A stretch of DNA of 64,000 nt from Symbiotaphrina buchneri (Eukaryota > Ascomycota > Symbiotaphrinales > Symbiotaphrinaceae). A program made the translations under genes and the position numbers. This document shows, piece by piece, positions 1 to 12,560 of this stretch. Location of the stretch: the NCBI GenBank assembly GCA_001599915.1, contig BCIG01000024.1, forward strand, positions 124,001 through 188,000, in the 5' to 3' direction. Each line of letters starts with the position of its first letter. Position 1 is the stretch's first letter. Below the pieces are notes generated by a model. The model had not been told where the DNA came from, ran no database searches, and saw only the letters and a program-made list of their open reading frames with translations.

Positions 1-2330
1 ACCGTCTCTTCCTCCCTTCTGCGATCTCTTTGGCGATGGAGCAAAACGCCTCGCCTCCTTGGAAATCCCTCATACAGATCAGGGCGCAGACCACCATGTC
101 GTGTTCCATGCGATCGCGTCGATACGAACAGCAGGCGACCACATTACCTTGCATCCTGAAGAGATATGGGACCGATGCAGCCATGTCATGCCGCTCAGGC
201 ACAGTTCATCAGTGCATGAGCATGATGCAGCGGGAATTCCGTGCAGAAAATGAAGGTAAGAGGAACACATGGACCCTAGTTACTGCAGACCGACAATCCG
301 AAAAGGGGTGCATAGGCTTTGATGCACGCCGTCGTTGGCAAATCGAAGGCAACGAATTTCAGGATGAGGTGATATGGATTTGCGGCACGGAGGTGCTTGA
401 GGAGATATGTGAGGGATAGGAATATGATATGGACAGTTCCCAGACCGCCAGAAAGAGAACTGAGAAAAGAAGAGAGACTTCCGGACAGACGACAGTGACA
501 CTGATCGAATGACAGCAGAAAGATCCCGGCAGAGGAAGTGCCACGAACGAGCACGAGGCTGAGATGGCGGCCGCCACGCAGCCTCGGCATGCAGAAAGGG
601 GTTCACGGCGGGCCGGGGATGCGGGAGCGGACTGCAATTGCAGATGGAGTCCTCACACGTGGATGCAGCAGCCCGGCACCAAAAAGGGAGACCGAGCTGG
701 ACTTTTCTGACCGCCCGAGCTCTCCACTTACATCATGACATCTGCAGCCTCTGCTCAGGGAAACGGTTACAACAAGCGTTTTCGCTGTGGAGGCGCCGCA
801 CCGACGTTGAGCCAAAATCAGGAGGCGGGAACGCACGTTTTCGTCGACAGGTCATGATCCATCCGAACAGCAAGCACACATTCAGAAAAGTCACACGTCG
901 CTTGGGGAAAAGAAGCCATGCGTTGAGCACTGTCGGGGATCAAGGTTCTTGTGTGCTTTACTCTGCCATTTCCATGGAACCGAGGGCGGGAGCCACGGCC
1001 ATCTGGTGGTTCTGGTCCGAAAAGAGAGGAGTGTTCCTTTTTGGTCTGCTGCCACACGCATTATTGGGTATCAACGGGCGGCGGAACGTGGGAAGGCTTC
1101 CGGGTGGAGCGATAGAACCAAAGGGCCTTTCCCTTCCCCGCTGAACCACCTGCCACAAACCTTTCTCGTGTAACGACGGGTCCAGGTCACAATGACAGCA
1201 GGACACACTTGCAGGATAGACAAAGAGACATGGCCACGGGTTCCTCGTGGCAGTAACATCGAGAGTTACTGTTTCTATCATCAACAATCATTGTAGATGA
1301 ACAATTTTGTTCCAAACGGCCTCAAACAATCCTTGGGATGATAACGGGCCCGATAATCTATTAATATTAGCGTTCGAAGGCGCGTGCCTCCTTGCCTGGA
1401 GCAAGTGGTCCAAATTAATGAAACTGAAATGGTAGCACAACCGTCAGCGAGTCTGATTCGTCGGTTTTTATCTGTGGAGAGGCCCTCCCCGCTACTAGCC
1501 CGCCGCCGAGCGTCGGTAGAGTCCCGGGACCCAAGCTTGAAGGACACGAGCAGCCAATGAGCGAGGGCGATATTGGTGGAGAGGGGACGAGCACCGGACT
1601 GATAGGCGGAAATTAGTCGTAGATGTGTAGGAAGGAAAGATAAGGTAACAGCTCAATCTTTGGTGGTTTCTGCCGGGCCACTTGTGATAAGCCGGTACCA
1701 GTTACCAATGCGCAGCGAACCCAGCTGCCTCCGTCTGATGTCGATTGCAGGTGCGGGCAAAGGCCAGACAGACAGCGAGCGTCCTACTGCCCGCCCACCA
1801 CACAGAAATCAGCCCGCACGTCCCGAAGTTCCATTTCGGACTGCTTCTGCAACTCATCATCATTATTTTCTCCCTTCCTGAAGACATTCCCTTATCGTCC
1901 CATTCAGTCATGCTGCCCAAGGGCTCCGTTTACTGCCTGCCACTAGCCATGGGTGCTTCAGAGCCTTGATTGATTGCGGGACACGACTATCTAAATCTGG
2001 GCTGACAGGCCGGGGTCAGGATCAGGGTTCTAGACACCGTCCGAACATAAAACTTTGGGTCTTGTACACCCAGGTTGCACGGCGGAACAGTCAAGGAGTC
2101 GCACTCAACTGTCGGGTTCACAATCCATTGCGTTGTGTTGCTTTCCCGTCTACGCACCGTCACACGTCTATATACTCGCGTGGGACACGGATGATCAAGA
2201 GTGGGACACTCGCTGCTGGGGCCCGTGACAAGATTGCCTTCTGCTCTTTGCCTTCGCCCGACTTACCCACTCCGTCGCTCTTACTGGAACAGGCCTCACC
2301 AGCCAGGAAACACCAGAAAGTCCGATTTGC
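1..2330. other. Intergenic, no gene recognised
   Basis: No reading frame here looks like protein. The longest open frames, for example 638-1144, are GC-driven chance frames with no domain and no usable splice partners. The last several hundred bases upstream of 2331 should hold the promoter of the Zn2Cys6 gene. No clear TATA box was found. Confidence 0.5.
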
Positions 2331-4963
2331 ATGGAGACAATCACAATCCCGTCACCTTCTGCTTTCCTGAACTCGCCCGTGTTGGAGCCGGCGGTGTCGC
2401 GACCGCCGACAGCCAGTAGTTCGAGGCGTCCGTCCACCTCCCCGAAATCTTCTGTGAAACAGACGGTGAGATCAGATGGTACGACGAAGCCCAAACAGTC
2501 AAAAAGCCGCAATGGTACGTCTCTATCAATTCCACAATACTTGTCCTTTTTTTCTACTTCCATATACACGGTAGCATCTGGCTGATTTAGGACCATTACA
2601 TCCAGGGTGCGTTACGTGCAAGGCGAAAAGATTAAAATGCGATGAGAGTAAACCAACCTGTCAACAATGTCTCAAGCGGGGTGTGACGTGTGGAGGTTAC
2701 AAGAAGGACTTCAAATGGCGACCTTTCGAGGAGGCAACCTTTGCAAGCAAGCTGCCTTCTCAGAAGCCGGCGGCAAAGAAGTGTTAGTCCCCAATGTCGT
2801 ATCCTTGAGGAAGTCCTCCGCTAACTTACTGTAGCCCTGTCGGAGTACAAGCCTCCAAAGCCGAGCAATGATGAAGCTACAGAGACGAGCCCTACCTTAT
2901 CCGAATCATCTTTGTCGACTGGCAATGATGCTTCTTCCTTTTCGACGTCTTACCAGGACGTCTTTATGAGCCAACCTCCGAGCTCCTCGGCACTCCCTTC
3001 TCCTCATGGAATTCCATTTAGTACTCCGTCCTTTTCAACTTCGCCGTCCACATCAAGAGGGATGGATTTGTGGTCGTTCTTGTCCCCTGATCCTGGAATG
3101 ACACCGACACAAATGCCGTTGGACAACTTTGAACCTAGCTCGGTCAACAGCAGCGTCAGTTCCCTGTTCGGTGAACCAAGCACCATGCCTTCTGCAGCAA
3201 GTTCTACCTTTGGTTCGGCACAATCTCCGGGACTGATGGACCTTCTACTTCCTGCTACCAATTTCAACACCATACCACCAGAATTCCAAGAGTTCCAGAC
3301 ACGGCCTGATGAAATATTTCAACATGACATGCAGATCAAGCAGGAAGATGACGTGGAGGAAATCCCCCGTGAAGGGCCGCAGTTCGGACCGGAATGGAAT
3401 TGGCTGGACCTGTCTCCAGCACCGTCCATGAACATCGATGAGGGGGCGTCCGAATTGACAAGGATGTTCAAAGAACCTAGCTTTGACGATGGAAGCCCGG
3501 AGATGCTCATGGTACGATTCGATCGGCATACATGCGGCATCCTATCCATAAAAGACGGGCCAACGGAAAATCCATGGCGGACCCATGTGTGGCCGCTCGC
3601 CAGAGAGTCTCCTGCTCTTTACCACGCCATCGCTTCTTTGACGGCATTCCACACCAGCCGAAAGGCCCACCAGAATCTGCGAGTAGATGGGCTTAAACAT
3701 ATGCGTAGCAGCATACAGCTTCTGGCCAAGAACATCGGTCAGATGCGGACAGAGACAGCGCTTGCAACCACCTTGATCCTGGCGTTTTGCGAATCGTGGG
3801 ATCAGCATATTCGAACGGGCATTGAGCATCTCAAAGGTTCACGAGTTCTGGTGGACCGCGCGTTGGATCAAGCCTTGACAAAGCAAAATGCAGGAGAGCT
3901 GGAAATGTCTCCGGATGACCTCACTCGTCTGCGGTTTCTGTGTAACACCTATGTCTATATGGATGTGATCTCCCGTCTGACCTCTGTTGATGCTGACGAG
4001 AGCAATCCTTTTGACGTGGTCATCAAGAACCCATTCGTTGGTTTCACGGCGGGCACGGAGATGGATCCTCTGATGGGCTCGGCGACGACTCTGTTTCCCT
4101 TGATCGGACGTGTCGCGAACTTGGTCCGCAAGGTGCGCCACGTAGAAAGGAATTCTCCGGTCATCATCTCCGAAGCGACGGATCTCAAGACGGCCCTGGA
4201 AGAATGGGAACCGCCCGATGCATGTATACAACCAGAAGATCCCTCGTTGGAGATCCCCCATGGTATTCAGACTGCAGAGGCTTATCGTTGGGCAACCCTC
4301 CTATATCTGCATCAAGCTGTTCCGGAGGTGCCCTCGCTCAGCACGGCGCAACTTGCAGAGCGAGTACTTGTGCTTCTCGCTACCGTCCCTCTGAGCTCTA
4401 GGGCTGTTATCGTCCAGATCTTTCCCTTGCTGGCCGCCGGTTGTGAAGCCACCAATCTGGAAACGCGGCAGTGGGTGCAGGAGCGATGGGACGCAATGTC
4501 GAAGCGCATGTGGATCGGCAACGTGACTTGTTGTTGGAAAGTGACTGAACACATCTGGAAGGAGAGGGACGCCTTTTACGAGCAGAAGGCGCAGCAGCTG
4601 GAGCGACGGCAGATGTTGAGCCGATCAACCTCCGTTGCCGAAGACTGGCTCGACAATGGTAAACGCAAGCCCGATCACATGGACTGGATGAGCTCCGGAG
4701 GACTCGGTGAAGCTGGCCCTGCATCTGCGAAGCGCCGAGCGACGCTGGGAGACCTGGGCTTGCCGGTGCCAGGGCGGCCGGAGGAACCTCCCAAGAGGGC
4801 AGGTAATGTTGGCGTGGAGAAGCTGGACTATGAAGTCACCGTCCGCGGCAGGCTTCATTGGCTGGGCGTGATGAAGGCGTGGGACTGGGAAGGTAAGCAG
4901 CATACCTCTGGGGCGTCCTATATTGGTATCGAAGCTGACTGCGATGTAGTTCTTCTCGGCTGA
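2331..4963 (+). CDS. Zn2Cys6 transcription factor with fungal_trans_2-type domain
   Basis: Probable pathway-specific nuclear transcription regulator. My model joins 2331-2514, 2591-2782, 2835-4892 and 4950-4963, giving 815 aa with all phases consistent. The zinc cluster, around residues 65-95, is encoded by exon 2: CVTCKAKRLKC followed by CQQC and a last Cys (CxxCx6C...CxxCx6C), preceded by HPG and followed by GGY and DFKWR, as in the UGA3-like subgroup. A long Ser/Pro-rich linker follows. Helical regulatory-domain signatures come next (GILSIKDG, NPWRTHVWPLA, ALYHAIASLTAFH, LAFCESWD). The C-terminal signature HWLGVMKAWDWE then splices to VLLG-stop. The last intron (57 bp) is in frame and stop-free, so retention would only add 19 residues. 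Target genes cannot be told from sequence; the nearest gene is the cupin 3 kb downstream. Confidence 0.9.
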
Positions 4964-7470
4964 GCTTCCAACCTTCCCCGCGGTCCGCTCGTTATGACAT
5001 TATGACAAGGAGAGGTATTCTGCAATTTTCGGCAACGCGATTGGGACGACCCAGTATGTCTGCTTCATGGCTAGTACAGGATGAGGTCCGCGCCGTGCCA
5101 TATACCGGGATTTTATTGTTTCAAGCGTTTTCTGCTTTGGTTGCGTTGTGTTTTGCCGATGCCGTTGTCTTGAGCGATGGCGTCCGGAGTCCTGCTGTGA
5201 TTTCGGATCGTCCATCATGAGGGGATTGTTTATCGTGCGTGCGTGCTATATGTAGATGGCTAGAGAAGACCGGGTTCTATAGTGAAGCCTGCCTTGTTCT
5301 CTGAGGTCCATTTGCATTCTGAGGCTCACATGAGATTGATAGATTAGTAGCCTGTTGATGTTGATTTTGATCCCCAGGACGTGGTAGACGCATTGTAGAA
5401 GGAGCGAGCAGCAAGTGCCAGTCCCAGCCTTGCCAGCCTTCAGTCTACCTAGGTAGTTATGGTATCTCAGGGATCTCCTATCATTCCGTGTGCCCTGGCC
5501 AGAGATAGGCGCCGTATGTAGAAGCAAGCAATTAGAGCTCAAGAAAAGCTCCATGGATTGAGGAGACGGTCGACTGCAAGGCAAGCTCTTTTGACGAAGC
5601 CGGGTTTGAGATTTTGCGAAGATCCTGAAGCAAGCACCCTGAAACAAGCACCCGGGCACCGTGGCATGATGACGGGTCTCAGACAGACAACGTCTGTGGT
5701 TTGAAAGTTGACCAGAAGTAAAACAGCTGCAAAAGCAAAGCAAAGACAAAGCCAGATCGCAGAAATAGCGAGCCCTGTCTTTATATTATACCTTCCAGGT
5801 TATCACCTTGCTGGTTGGGGGCACATACGAGTATCAGCTACCTAACCGCAACAGGCAATCAGCTCTCCCTCGCAGCCTTGTCTGCCGGGACTAGCGCGCC
5901 GCGAAACAGTGCCATTGCGTGATGTACATGCGTGCGTGCGCATGGGTATGCCTTTTTACGGCTTTTGTTCCTGGGCTTGCCGGAGGGGTTGTTTGAGGCT
6001 GGTGGATTTGATATCACATTTTCGGAGGTGATCTGTTTTCGGTTTTTGTGGGGTGGCCGTTGGGAGTGGGTGTGGGTTACGAGGCTTTGAATGGCTATGC
6101 AGACAGGGAAGGGGTGTGTATGCAATGGGACTGAGTAGGGTTGCATGGGAATGAGACTGAGAAGTGATAATGTAGGTAGGTATTGTCTGGTATGCTGCTG
6201 AGCAGTCAGGGAGGGCTTGCAGAACAGTTGAAGCTCTCTCTGGTGGAGCTTCAATCATGCGTTGTGCTTGACTGCATCTCGATATAGGGAGCTCCGAAGG
6301 GGAGAAGAGAGGCAGAGGTTCTGATATCACATTATCCTGGGATTCACAGCTGCTGTAATGATATGCATAGCTCGCTTTCTCTTTTTACTGCAGGCATGCA
6401 TATGAGACAAGGTGATAGATTCATTGAGTGCAGTGCATGCACCCTGGAAGGAGGCTTGCCCGGGGAGCGGCTAGGTGTTTCAGGGGTGAAGGGGTCGTTG
6501 TTGTCAGAGGTGTAAATATTATATGATGTGTACACTGCGATCCAGTCCGTTATTTTGAGCTTGTTAGGCAGGTTACGCTTGTATAGAACAGACACTGCGA
6601 AGAGTTGCATAAATTGTGAAAGCACTACACAGCTGTCAGGAACCAAAATCAGGGGCAGGGGCCGAGGGCATAGCGGGAGAGTAAAAGTGTGTATAGCGGG
6701 TTACCGTAGCACATTGTTGGTTTTAGGCGCCCACCGTACTGCGGCCAGAGGAACACCTTACTTGAACGGGTTATGTTTTCCCGTCACTCGATGGATAATC
6801 ACTGCGCCGTCCTGTATGCGCAAGGATGAAAGGGTTGATGAAACCAATGCGTGTCATTATTATTCGACCGTCGAGGAGCAGGATGGCTTAAGCAATAGGA
6901 GAAAATCCCAATCGAAATCATCCAGGAATCGTCCTCAGTTTATCAATCATGCAGAAGGACGTTGTCACCCCTCATCATCCCTTATCAGCCTTGCGATCCT
7001 CTTATCAGAGATTCAGAGCTGCCAACCTTATCTCAGCCGCAAACACCCCGCTTTCCGAAGCCAATGCGCGACACTACACCACAAGCAGGCATCGGATCCA
7101 GGCCTCTTGTGCCTGCGCAGCAGTGCACACCAATTAACATGGGCATCTCGCGATTCTCGCCGTTCAGCACTGCCAAGGACCTACCGGGCTGACAGATCAT
7201 ACTTACAGTACTGCTCTGCGGAAACAGTCCCGCCCGCGTACCTCGGATCCCGCGAGAGATAGCTGCTCTAGCCTATCACGCGTGGGGCCGCGATGTCAGC
7301 AATAATTATTAATTGCGGACAGCTCTCGCATCCGCCAACCGCGTTGGGGAACTTGGGGCTCGCAGGATGATGCTGGCTCGCCGAGTTGGTGGGGCAGCAA
7401 GCTGGCGCTCAGCTTGGACCCTGGTTGAGGCAGGAGGGGGGGGTCCGGTAGCTGTTTTGGGAGCTGCGCG
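4964..7470. other. Long intergenic region
   Basis: About 2.5 kb between the Zn2Cys6 gene and the cupin promoter. Several chance open frames exist on both strands, the longest at 6528-7262 (+). Their composition is not protein-like, and no domain or consistent splice structure was found. It may hold the 3' UTR of the regulator and distal promoter DNA of the cupin gene. An unrecognised non-coding transcript cannot be excluded. Confidence 0.45.
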
Positions 7471-7472
7471 AC

Positions 7473-7479
7473 TATAAAT
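7473..7479 (+). promoter_or_regulatory. TATA box of the cupin gene
   Basis: TATAAAT, about 95 bp upstream of the inferred leader intron donor and about 475 bp upstream of the start codon, after a G-rich stretch. It is the clearest core promoter in the window and fits a start of transcription near 7500-7510. Confidence 0.6.
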
Positions 7480-7570
7480 GATTGCGCTCCCCGGTCTTTT
7501 CGAACTTGAACAGCATTATACAGCTTTGCCATTCGATTATCTTCATTAAGGGGAGATTCGTTCTTATCAG

Positions 7571-7893
7571 GTGAGTCTATATGGTGTTCTTTCGCTGTTC
7601 TGGAGCCATTGCGACTTTGCGAAGGGGCGCATTAAGGAGTGGCTGGACTTTGTGGGCGCTGTCGCATCGTCGCGTGGAGCTTTGTGTGCAATCGACTTCC
7701 TTAACGGCCGGTTTCTTATCGCGCCTGTCTGGCCGGCTCTATCTCTGGGGCACGACGGTAACTGTGTCGATTAGCACCTCTTACTTGGCATTTATTCGTT
7801 CAGCTACGGCACCCTCTTTTTGACTCTGCTTGCGCCTGCACCCTTCCTGTCTCCTTGTCAGGGGGCATAGCCAGCTAACATCCAATGGCCCAG
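7571..7893 (+). other. Inferred 5' UTR intron of the cupin gene
   Basis: CAG|GTGAGT donor at 7571. A GCTAAC branch-like sequence lies about 20 nt before a CCCAG acceptor ending at 7893. Removal would delete the upstream in-frame ATG at 7885 and leave a short leader that runs straight to the better-context ATG at 7954 (AACAAAATGG). Not supported by transcript data; read from splice signals only. Confidence 0.55.
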
Positions 7894-7953
7894 CATCAGA
7901 TCCATTCCCAAGTCATTAATTCATCCCCTATCGACACCAGACAAACCAACAAA

Positions 7954-8421
7954 ATGGCTCCCCTCGCATTCACCCACTACGCCCAGGCGCAGAGCTCCTT
8001 CAAGCCCCCTCTAATTGCCAACGAGAACGCCTTCCTGGGCGACGTCTACTCCTCGTACGTGCCCCTCTCCCCCTCTCCCCAAAAGCCCCCCATCAATCCC
8101 ACCTCCCCCACCTCCCACCTCGCACCCTTCATCCCACTAACTCTCCTCCCGCCTCACAGCGAAGAAAACGACCCCACCTCACCAATCTCATGCGGCTTCT
8201 ACCGGCTCGAGAAGGGCACGCCGCTGGTGTACGAGTACACGTACCACGAGATGAAGATCATCCTGGAGGGCGAGTTCGAGATCTCCGACGAGACCGGCCA
8301 GAAAGTCTCGGCTAAGCCTGGCGATGTCTTCTATTTCCCCAAGGGCAGCAAGATCACGTTCACCACCCCCAGCTATGGTCTGGCGTTTTATACGGGGCAG
8401 AGGAAGAAGGGCGCGGCGTAG
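7954..8421 (+). CDS. Small single-domain cupin protein (EutQ-like)
   Basis: Exons 7954-8054 and 8160-8421 give 120 aa. The intron (105 bp, CTAAC branch point) is in frame and has no stop. The second exon encodes one cupin barrel. The first cupin strand set contains YHEMKIILEGEFEI and the second contains KPGDVFYFPKGSKI, with the usual G-D-x-x-x-x-P-x-G turn. The family binds a metal or a small ligand; the likeliest named relatives are EutQ-like cupins, but substrate is unknown. Only some of the usual metal-binding His/Glu residues are evident (H and E in YHEMKIILEGE). There is no signal peptide, so it is probably cytosolic. The TATA box and the long leader intron suggest strong expression. Confidence 0.85.
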   Translation: MAPLAFTHYAQAQSSFKPPLIANENAFLGDVYSSYVPLSPSPQKPPINPTSPTSHLAPFIPLTLLPPHSEENDPTSPISCGFYRLEKGTPLVYEYTYHEMKIILEGEFEISDETGQKVSAKPGDVFYFPKGSKITFTTPSYGLAFYTGQRKKGAA

Positions 8422-8682
8422 ATAAGGTGTGAGTTGGTGGGGCGGAACTGGAAATGGATAAAATGTATTGCAAGCAAGCAGATAGACCGCAAATATTTGC
8501 ATTTGCCCAGATTGATTATCATCACATATACTCTCGCTTTTATCTGAACCACATCTACCCGGTGCGCCCACGCTCCATAAGTCCATGCATCATTAAATCA
8601 AGCCAGCGAGGCAATATCTCTTTCAAAGAAACGCTTCATCACAGCGTACATCTATCCCACACTAACACAGCCCAATCCATGA

Positions 8683-10440
8683 TCACGCCAATAATCCACT
8701 TCTCTCATCCTGATCTTGATCGCTATCTTCGTCATGATCATTCTCATCTTCATCTTCGAAGCCCTCGGCCTCGAGATTTTGCCCGCGGATGCCGAAGCTA
8801 AGCATGAGGCCGAGAAAGGATATTCCGCCAAACAGGCCCCATGCGAGAGCTTCGCCTTTGGGTTTCACGCGTGTCGCCAATGAGAACAATCCACCTGAGA
8901 GGAACGGGCCGGCTGCGCGGCCACCGGCGGAGAGAGTCTGTGCAAGACCGTTCAAAGCTCCCAGAACGGCATGATCAGGAGCACTGTTGGTAATCTTCAA
9001 GGAGTTAGCTCTTGGACATTAGGTAATTCGAGAGCAACTTACAAGCAGCAGTGCACTCGTCAAACCTCCCACAGCAGCAACTGTCTTGATGAGAAGGATC
9101 ACTCCAAGCTCTATCCACAATATGATTTTGCCTCGGCCTAATCCCAGACCGTCGTAATCTTTGTAGCCCACCCAAGGCATGAGCAGGAAAGCGGCAGTGA
9201 AAAGGGCGAAAGATGTTCTATAAGTCAATCGATTCCCCATCTGGTCTCTCAGCTTGCCATATATCCCAACCTGGAAGATGATGGTGACTACACCAGCAAA
9301 AGCCAGCGAGGACCCAATCTCGGCCGGCGATAAGCTTCGGCCAGTAGGCGGCTTCGCTTCGGCAAAGATAGGATACAGTGAGTTGAAGGCAACTCCGCAA
9401 AGTTGAAATATAAGGTAAGTAATGAGCAACAGGAGTGTGTCGCGATTGAATACATGTTTCTTGTCCAACTGTTCCGTGTGATGATGGGGGAACAATGTGG
9501 GCATTTCTGAGTGTTCCTCTTCCTCGTCATCGCCGTCATCATCAACAGATGATGGGCTATGAGGGGGTGATTGCAGGTAGCTCGGTCTTGACGACGAGGT
9601 GAATTGCCACAACCAGCTGAACAAATTTCCGATCCTTTTTCCTAACGGCGGGAGGTGCTTGGCTTCTTCTAAACTCTCCTCTAGCCATATCATTGAGACG
9701 ATGAGGTCTATTAACAGAATGACCGCCGACAGAATATTTGGAGCGAGATATGGATATGGATTTGGTTTGCTCTTGTTAAACGGGTTGTAGTCCGTGACGA
9801 GAAGACCACCGATCAGAGGTCCAGTAATACCGCCGAGGCCGTAGATCACTGGTAGGTAGACGAAGGCGTTCGACTGATTGCTCCGATCGGTAATTTCTCC
9901 CAGGCATGTTGACACAACGCCCTGGTTGCCATTGAGCAGTCCCATAAACGCTTGCACCAATATCGCCTGCCATAGTGTCCTACAGAAGCCGAATGCGACG
10001 AAGCATCCAGCTGTGAAGAGGGTTCCTAGCAGTATGACTGGCTTCCGTCCTATCAAGTCCGAAAGCCAACCCCAGAAGAAATTGGTCGCAAATTGTGCAA
10101 GTGCGAAGGCAGATGCAATTATGCCAACATATAACCCTTCCTGTCCTTCTCCAACTTCCGGGAAAGTCGAAGCCATGTCCGGGAGATAGGGGCTTATGGA
10201 ATTGAGTGCTGTTTGTTCGCAGAGGGCAATAACGGCCAAAATGGTCAGTTGACCGACGGGCAGAGGAGATTCATGCTGCGACTCTCCCGACTGCCCTCTC
10301 GAACGGGGCGTCTCGTCGCCAGACTCTTGCGTACTCGCTAGTGGTCGACCGCGGGATGTTGGTGGTTTGGTGGGAAAGGTCTGGTAGTGGGGGTTAGAGG
10401 ATCTTCGACGGATCATCGCGCCCAGGCCTGAGCGCTTCAT
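8683..10440 (-). CDS. Major facilitator superfamily transporter
   Basis: Reading leftwards, exons 10440-9043 and 8994-8683 are joined over a 48-bp intron to give 569 aa. A hydrophilic Ser/Arg-rich N-terminus of about 75 residues precedes the first membrane helix (LTILAVIALCEQTAL). The motif between helices 2 and 3 is GWLSDLIGRKPV, a classical MFS motif A. A long acidic cytosolic loop lies between the two six-helix halves (DDDGDDEEEEH). The second half contains the GPFLSGGLFSLA helix, and the protein ends in an acidic tail. It resembles the ZIFL/YCR023C-type group of drug:H+ antiporter-like carriers. The substrate is not predictable. The gene is divergent from the SET gene and shares about 710 bp of upstream DNA with it. 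Confidence 0.9.
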
Positions 10441-11150
10441 GGTTGGTCAAAGGAGCGAGATGCAGGAGGGTGAGTGATTCTTGTAAGCAATTGTGAATGA
10501 CTTGGAGAGACACTCAGAGCCCTGGTAGGCTCGAGTGCTGGAGCGACGTTCGAGGCGAGCAAGTCACACGAGTGCCGTCATCGTCAATTTCTTTGCCCTC
10601 TGACCATGATAAATGGCATCTTCCGCTTCGAGAGTAGGGCTTCTTAGGCAGCTGCATCCGAGCGTTCTTCCAAAGGCCGAGATCTCGCTCCCAAGCTCGC
10701 CTATCTTATCAGATCACCGACGGAACATGTTCTCGAACCAAGCAAACAAAGCAAACACCATACCTGGTAGTCCTCCTCGTCACTCCCAATATCACCCTCG
10801 AACCGACACTGAGCTTACTGAAGCCTTTGAACAAAGTCTTCGTGGTCTTTCTATTCTTGTAGCCTTCAATGATGGACTTGAAATCAATTATCTGCTACTC
10901 CTTTCATCGCATTATTGATTTCATTGTCCCGCGGTCATGGCATGTGGGCTCATCTTTGTGCCGGAGCTTTTCTCTTTATCTCGTCCTTCCATCATCGGTC
11001 ATTTTGAGAGCATACTTCTCTTTGTCCCGTGCTATGATATATCTTTCTCTTCCTACTCGATGGACTGGAATCAACATGAATTGCGCATTATCAGTATTTT
11101 CATACCTATACTGCCCCTCTCTTTTTATACAATTGCGTTAATCTATCATC
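10441..11150. promoter_or_regulatory. Shared divergent promoter region, MFS / SET genes
   Basis: About 710 bp between two start codons that point apart. It is rich in pyrimidine runs just before the SET gene start (11090-11150). No convincing TATA box or protein-coding frame was seen. Confidence 0.4.
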
Positions 11151-12560
11151 ATGCCTTCTATTCAACAGCAATCCTCCTCAGCTATCCAGCGGCTGGCCAC
11201 TGAGCTCGTTCAATTATCATCACGGACTTCCGATGCTCATTCATTCCATGTTACGAGCGAGACCGACAGGATCCACGGTCGGTGGCATATATCAAAACTT
11301 GGCGAAGGTCATCATCCTCGCATTATCTTAAGTCGAGGCTCCCCTTATGACCCACTAACGGCGCAGATTGATGATGTCATGGCAAAGATTTACAGCGATA
11401 TCTTTCTGGTTTCAAGCGCTGAAGCTATGTTGCAGGCCGGAGGCTCCTCATGGTTAGAGACTCGATATCTATCGGATGCTCAGATCTGCTCGGAGTTCAT
11501 CGACCTTGTTGTTGGCAATCAGCAAGATACCGCCATGAGAGCAGGTGGAGTAGATGTTCAGCGATCAATTCGGCTTTTGAATGAGCATAAGCGGCAGAGG
11601 GATCGTACCCAAGGTTCTGTTCAAGCGCATCGCTGGATGCTCTTCATCATGGTCTCGACTTCAAACGCATTTCGAGAAGCATGCCGTACCTTCGATGACA
11701 GCACGTGGGATGCACTGATTGCGCGGATTGGTGAGGAGGCAGCAAGTTTGGAGATGTTTGCTAAACTCGAAGGCCTGCCTTGGCAGGATATCTCGACCCA
11801 GGTAAAGGGACAGCAGCCAAAGTTCAACGATACCATTGCAGCTGAGACTATGACTCTTCGACCAGGCAATCGTATGAAGTACCATCTCTCCTTGCAAGGC
11901 AGACCATTGCGGAATGTACATCCCGTCACAGGAAAGAGGCAGTTTGATATCGAAGAGATGAGAGTCGAGCAGAAAGTCAAGGGCCGAGGCAAGCGGATGA
12001 CACGGGCGCAAGCTAGAAAACATCAATCGGCCCCATTTTCCGCGCGCGCCTTTGAGCTACTGAAACACCGCCGTTCGAGAAGGGGAGCAACTTGCAGCCT
12101 CTGCCGGCGAGCACCCAACTGCGGCTGCACTCTGAACAGTTTCCAGCATCCACTCGTGGAACTCCGAGAATACCCCGGCACGGGCAGGGGCGTCCGCACC
12201 CTCCAGCGGCTATCCTCGGAGCAGATTCTGGGCGCATATCTGGGTGAACTCAAGAAAGCCGATGATCGGAGCGACCCAATGTATTCATTTTCAGTCGAGG
12301 ACCCCTTTAAGACTGCAGTGATCGCTCAGATTCATGCGCAAACATATGGTAATTGGACTCGCTACGTCAATCATTCCTGCGATCCCAATTGTGAGTACCA
12401 GCAAATGCTGATTGGAGATACGTATAGGGTGATGCTCGTCGCTTTGAGAGACGTCTCGCCTTTCGAGCAACTGACCGCTGATTATGGGGATAGCTACTGG
12501 AAAGAATGTGGAGGCTGTCAGTGCGGTGAGCCATGCTGCAAGTATGTGAATCCCACCTGA
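11151..12560 (+). CDS. SET-domain protein, putative lysine methyltransferase
   Basis: Single-exon gene, 469 aa. The first 310 residues match no domain I recognise. A short Cys cluster (CSLCRRAPNCGC) comes just before the SET domain, which spans about residues 335-455. SET motifs are present: GRGVRTLQRL for the first glycine-rich turn, YVNHSCDPNCEY (the NHSC knot, about residue 407-415) and LTADYGDSYW (the catalytic Tyr region). A post-SET-like CQCGEPCC closes the protein. The family transfers methyl from SAM to lysine on histones or other proteins. The lack of a full pre-SET array argues against a SUV39/DIM-5 type. The substrate is unknown. Confidence 0.85.
   Translation: MPSIQQQSSSAIQRLATELVQLSSRTSDAHSFHVTSETDRIHGRWHISKLGEGHHPRIILSRGSPYDPLTAQIDDVMAKIYSDIFLVSSAEAMLQAGGSSWLETRYLSDAQICSEFIDLVVGNQQDTAMRAGGVDVQRSIRLLNEHKRQRDRTQGSVQAHRWMLFIMVSTSNAFREACRTFDDSTWDALIARIGEEAASLEMFAKLEGLPWQDISTQVKGQQPKFNDTIAAETMTLRPGNRMKYHLSLQGRPLRNVHPVTGKRQFDIEEMRVEQKVKGRGKRMTRAQARKHQSAPFSARAFELLKHRRSRRGATCSLCRRAPNCGCTLNSFQHPLVELREYPGTGRGVRTLQRLSSEQILGAYLGELKKADDRSDPMYSFSVEDPFKTAVIAQIHAQTYGNWTRYVNHSCDPNCEYQQMLIGDTYRVMLVALRDVSPFEQLTADYGDSYWKECGGCQCGEPCCKYVNPT

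Noticed and set aside
638-1144. 168-codon open frame near the left end
   Set aside because: No domain, odd composition and no neighbours to support it; taken as chance.
6528-7262. 244-codon open frame in the gap before the cupin gene
   Set aside because: Composition is not protein-like (scattered Ser, Arg and Cys without helices or domains), there is no supporting splice or promoter structure, and a random open frame of this size is expected in several kilobases.
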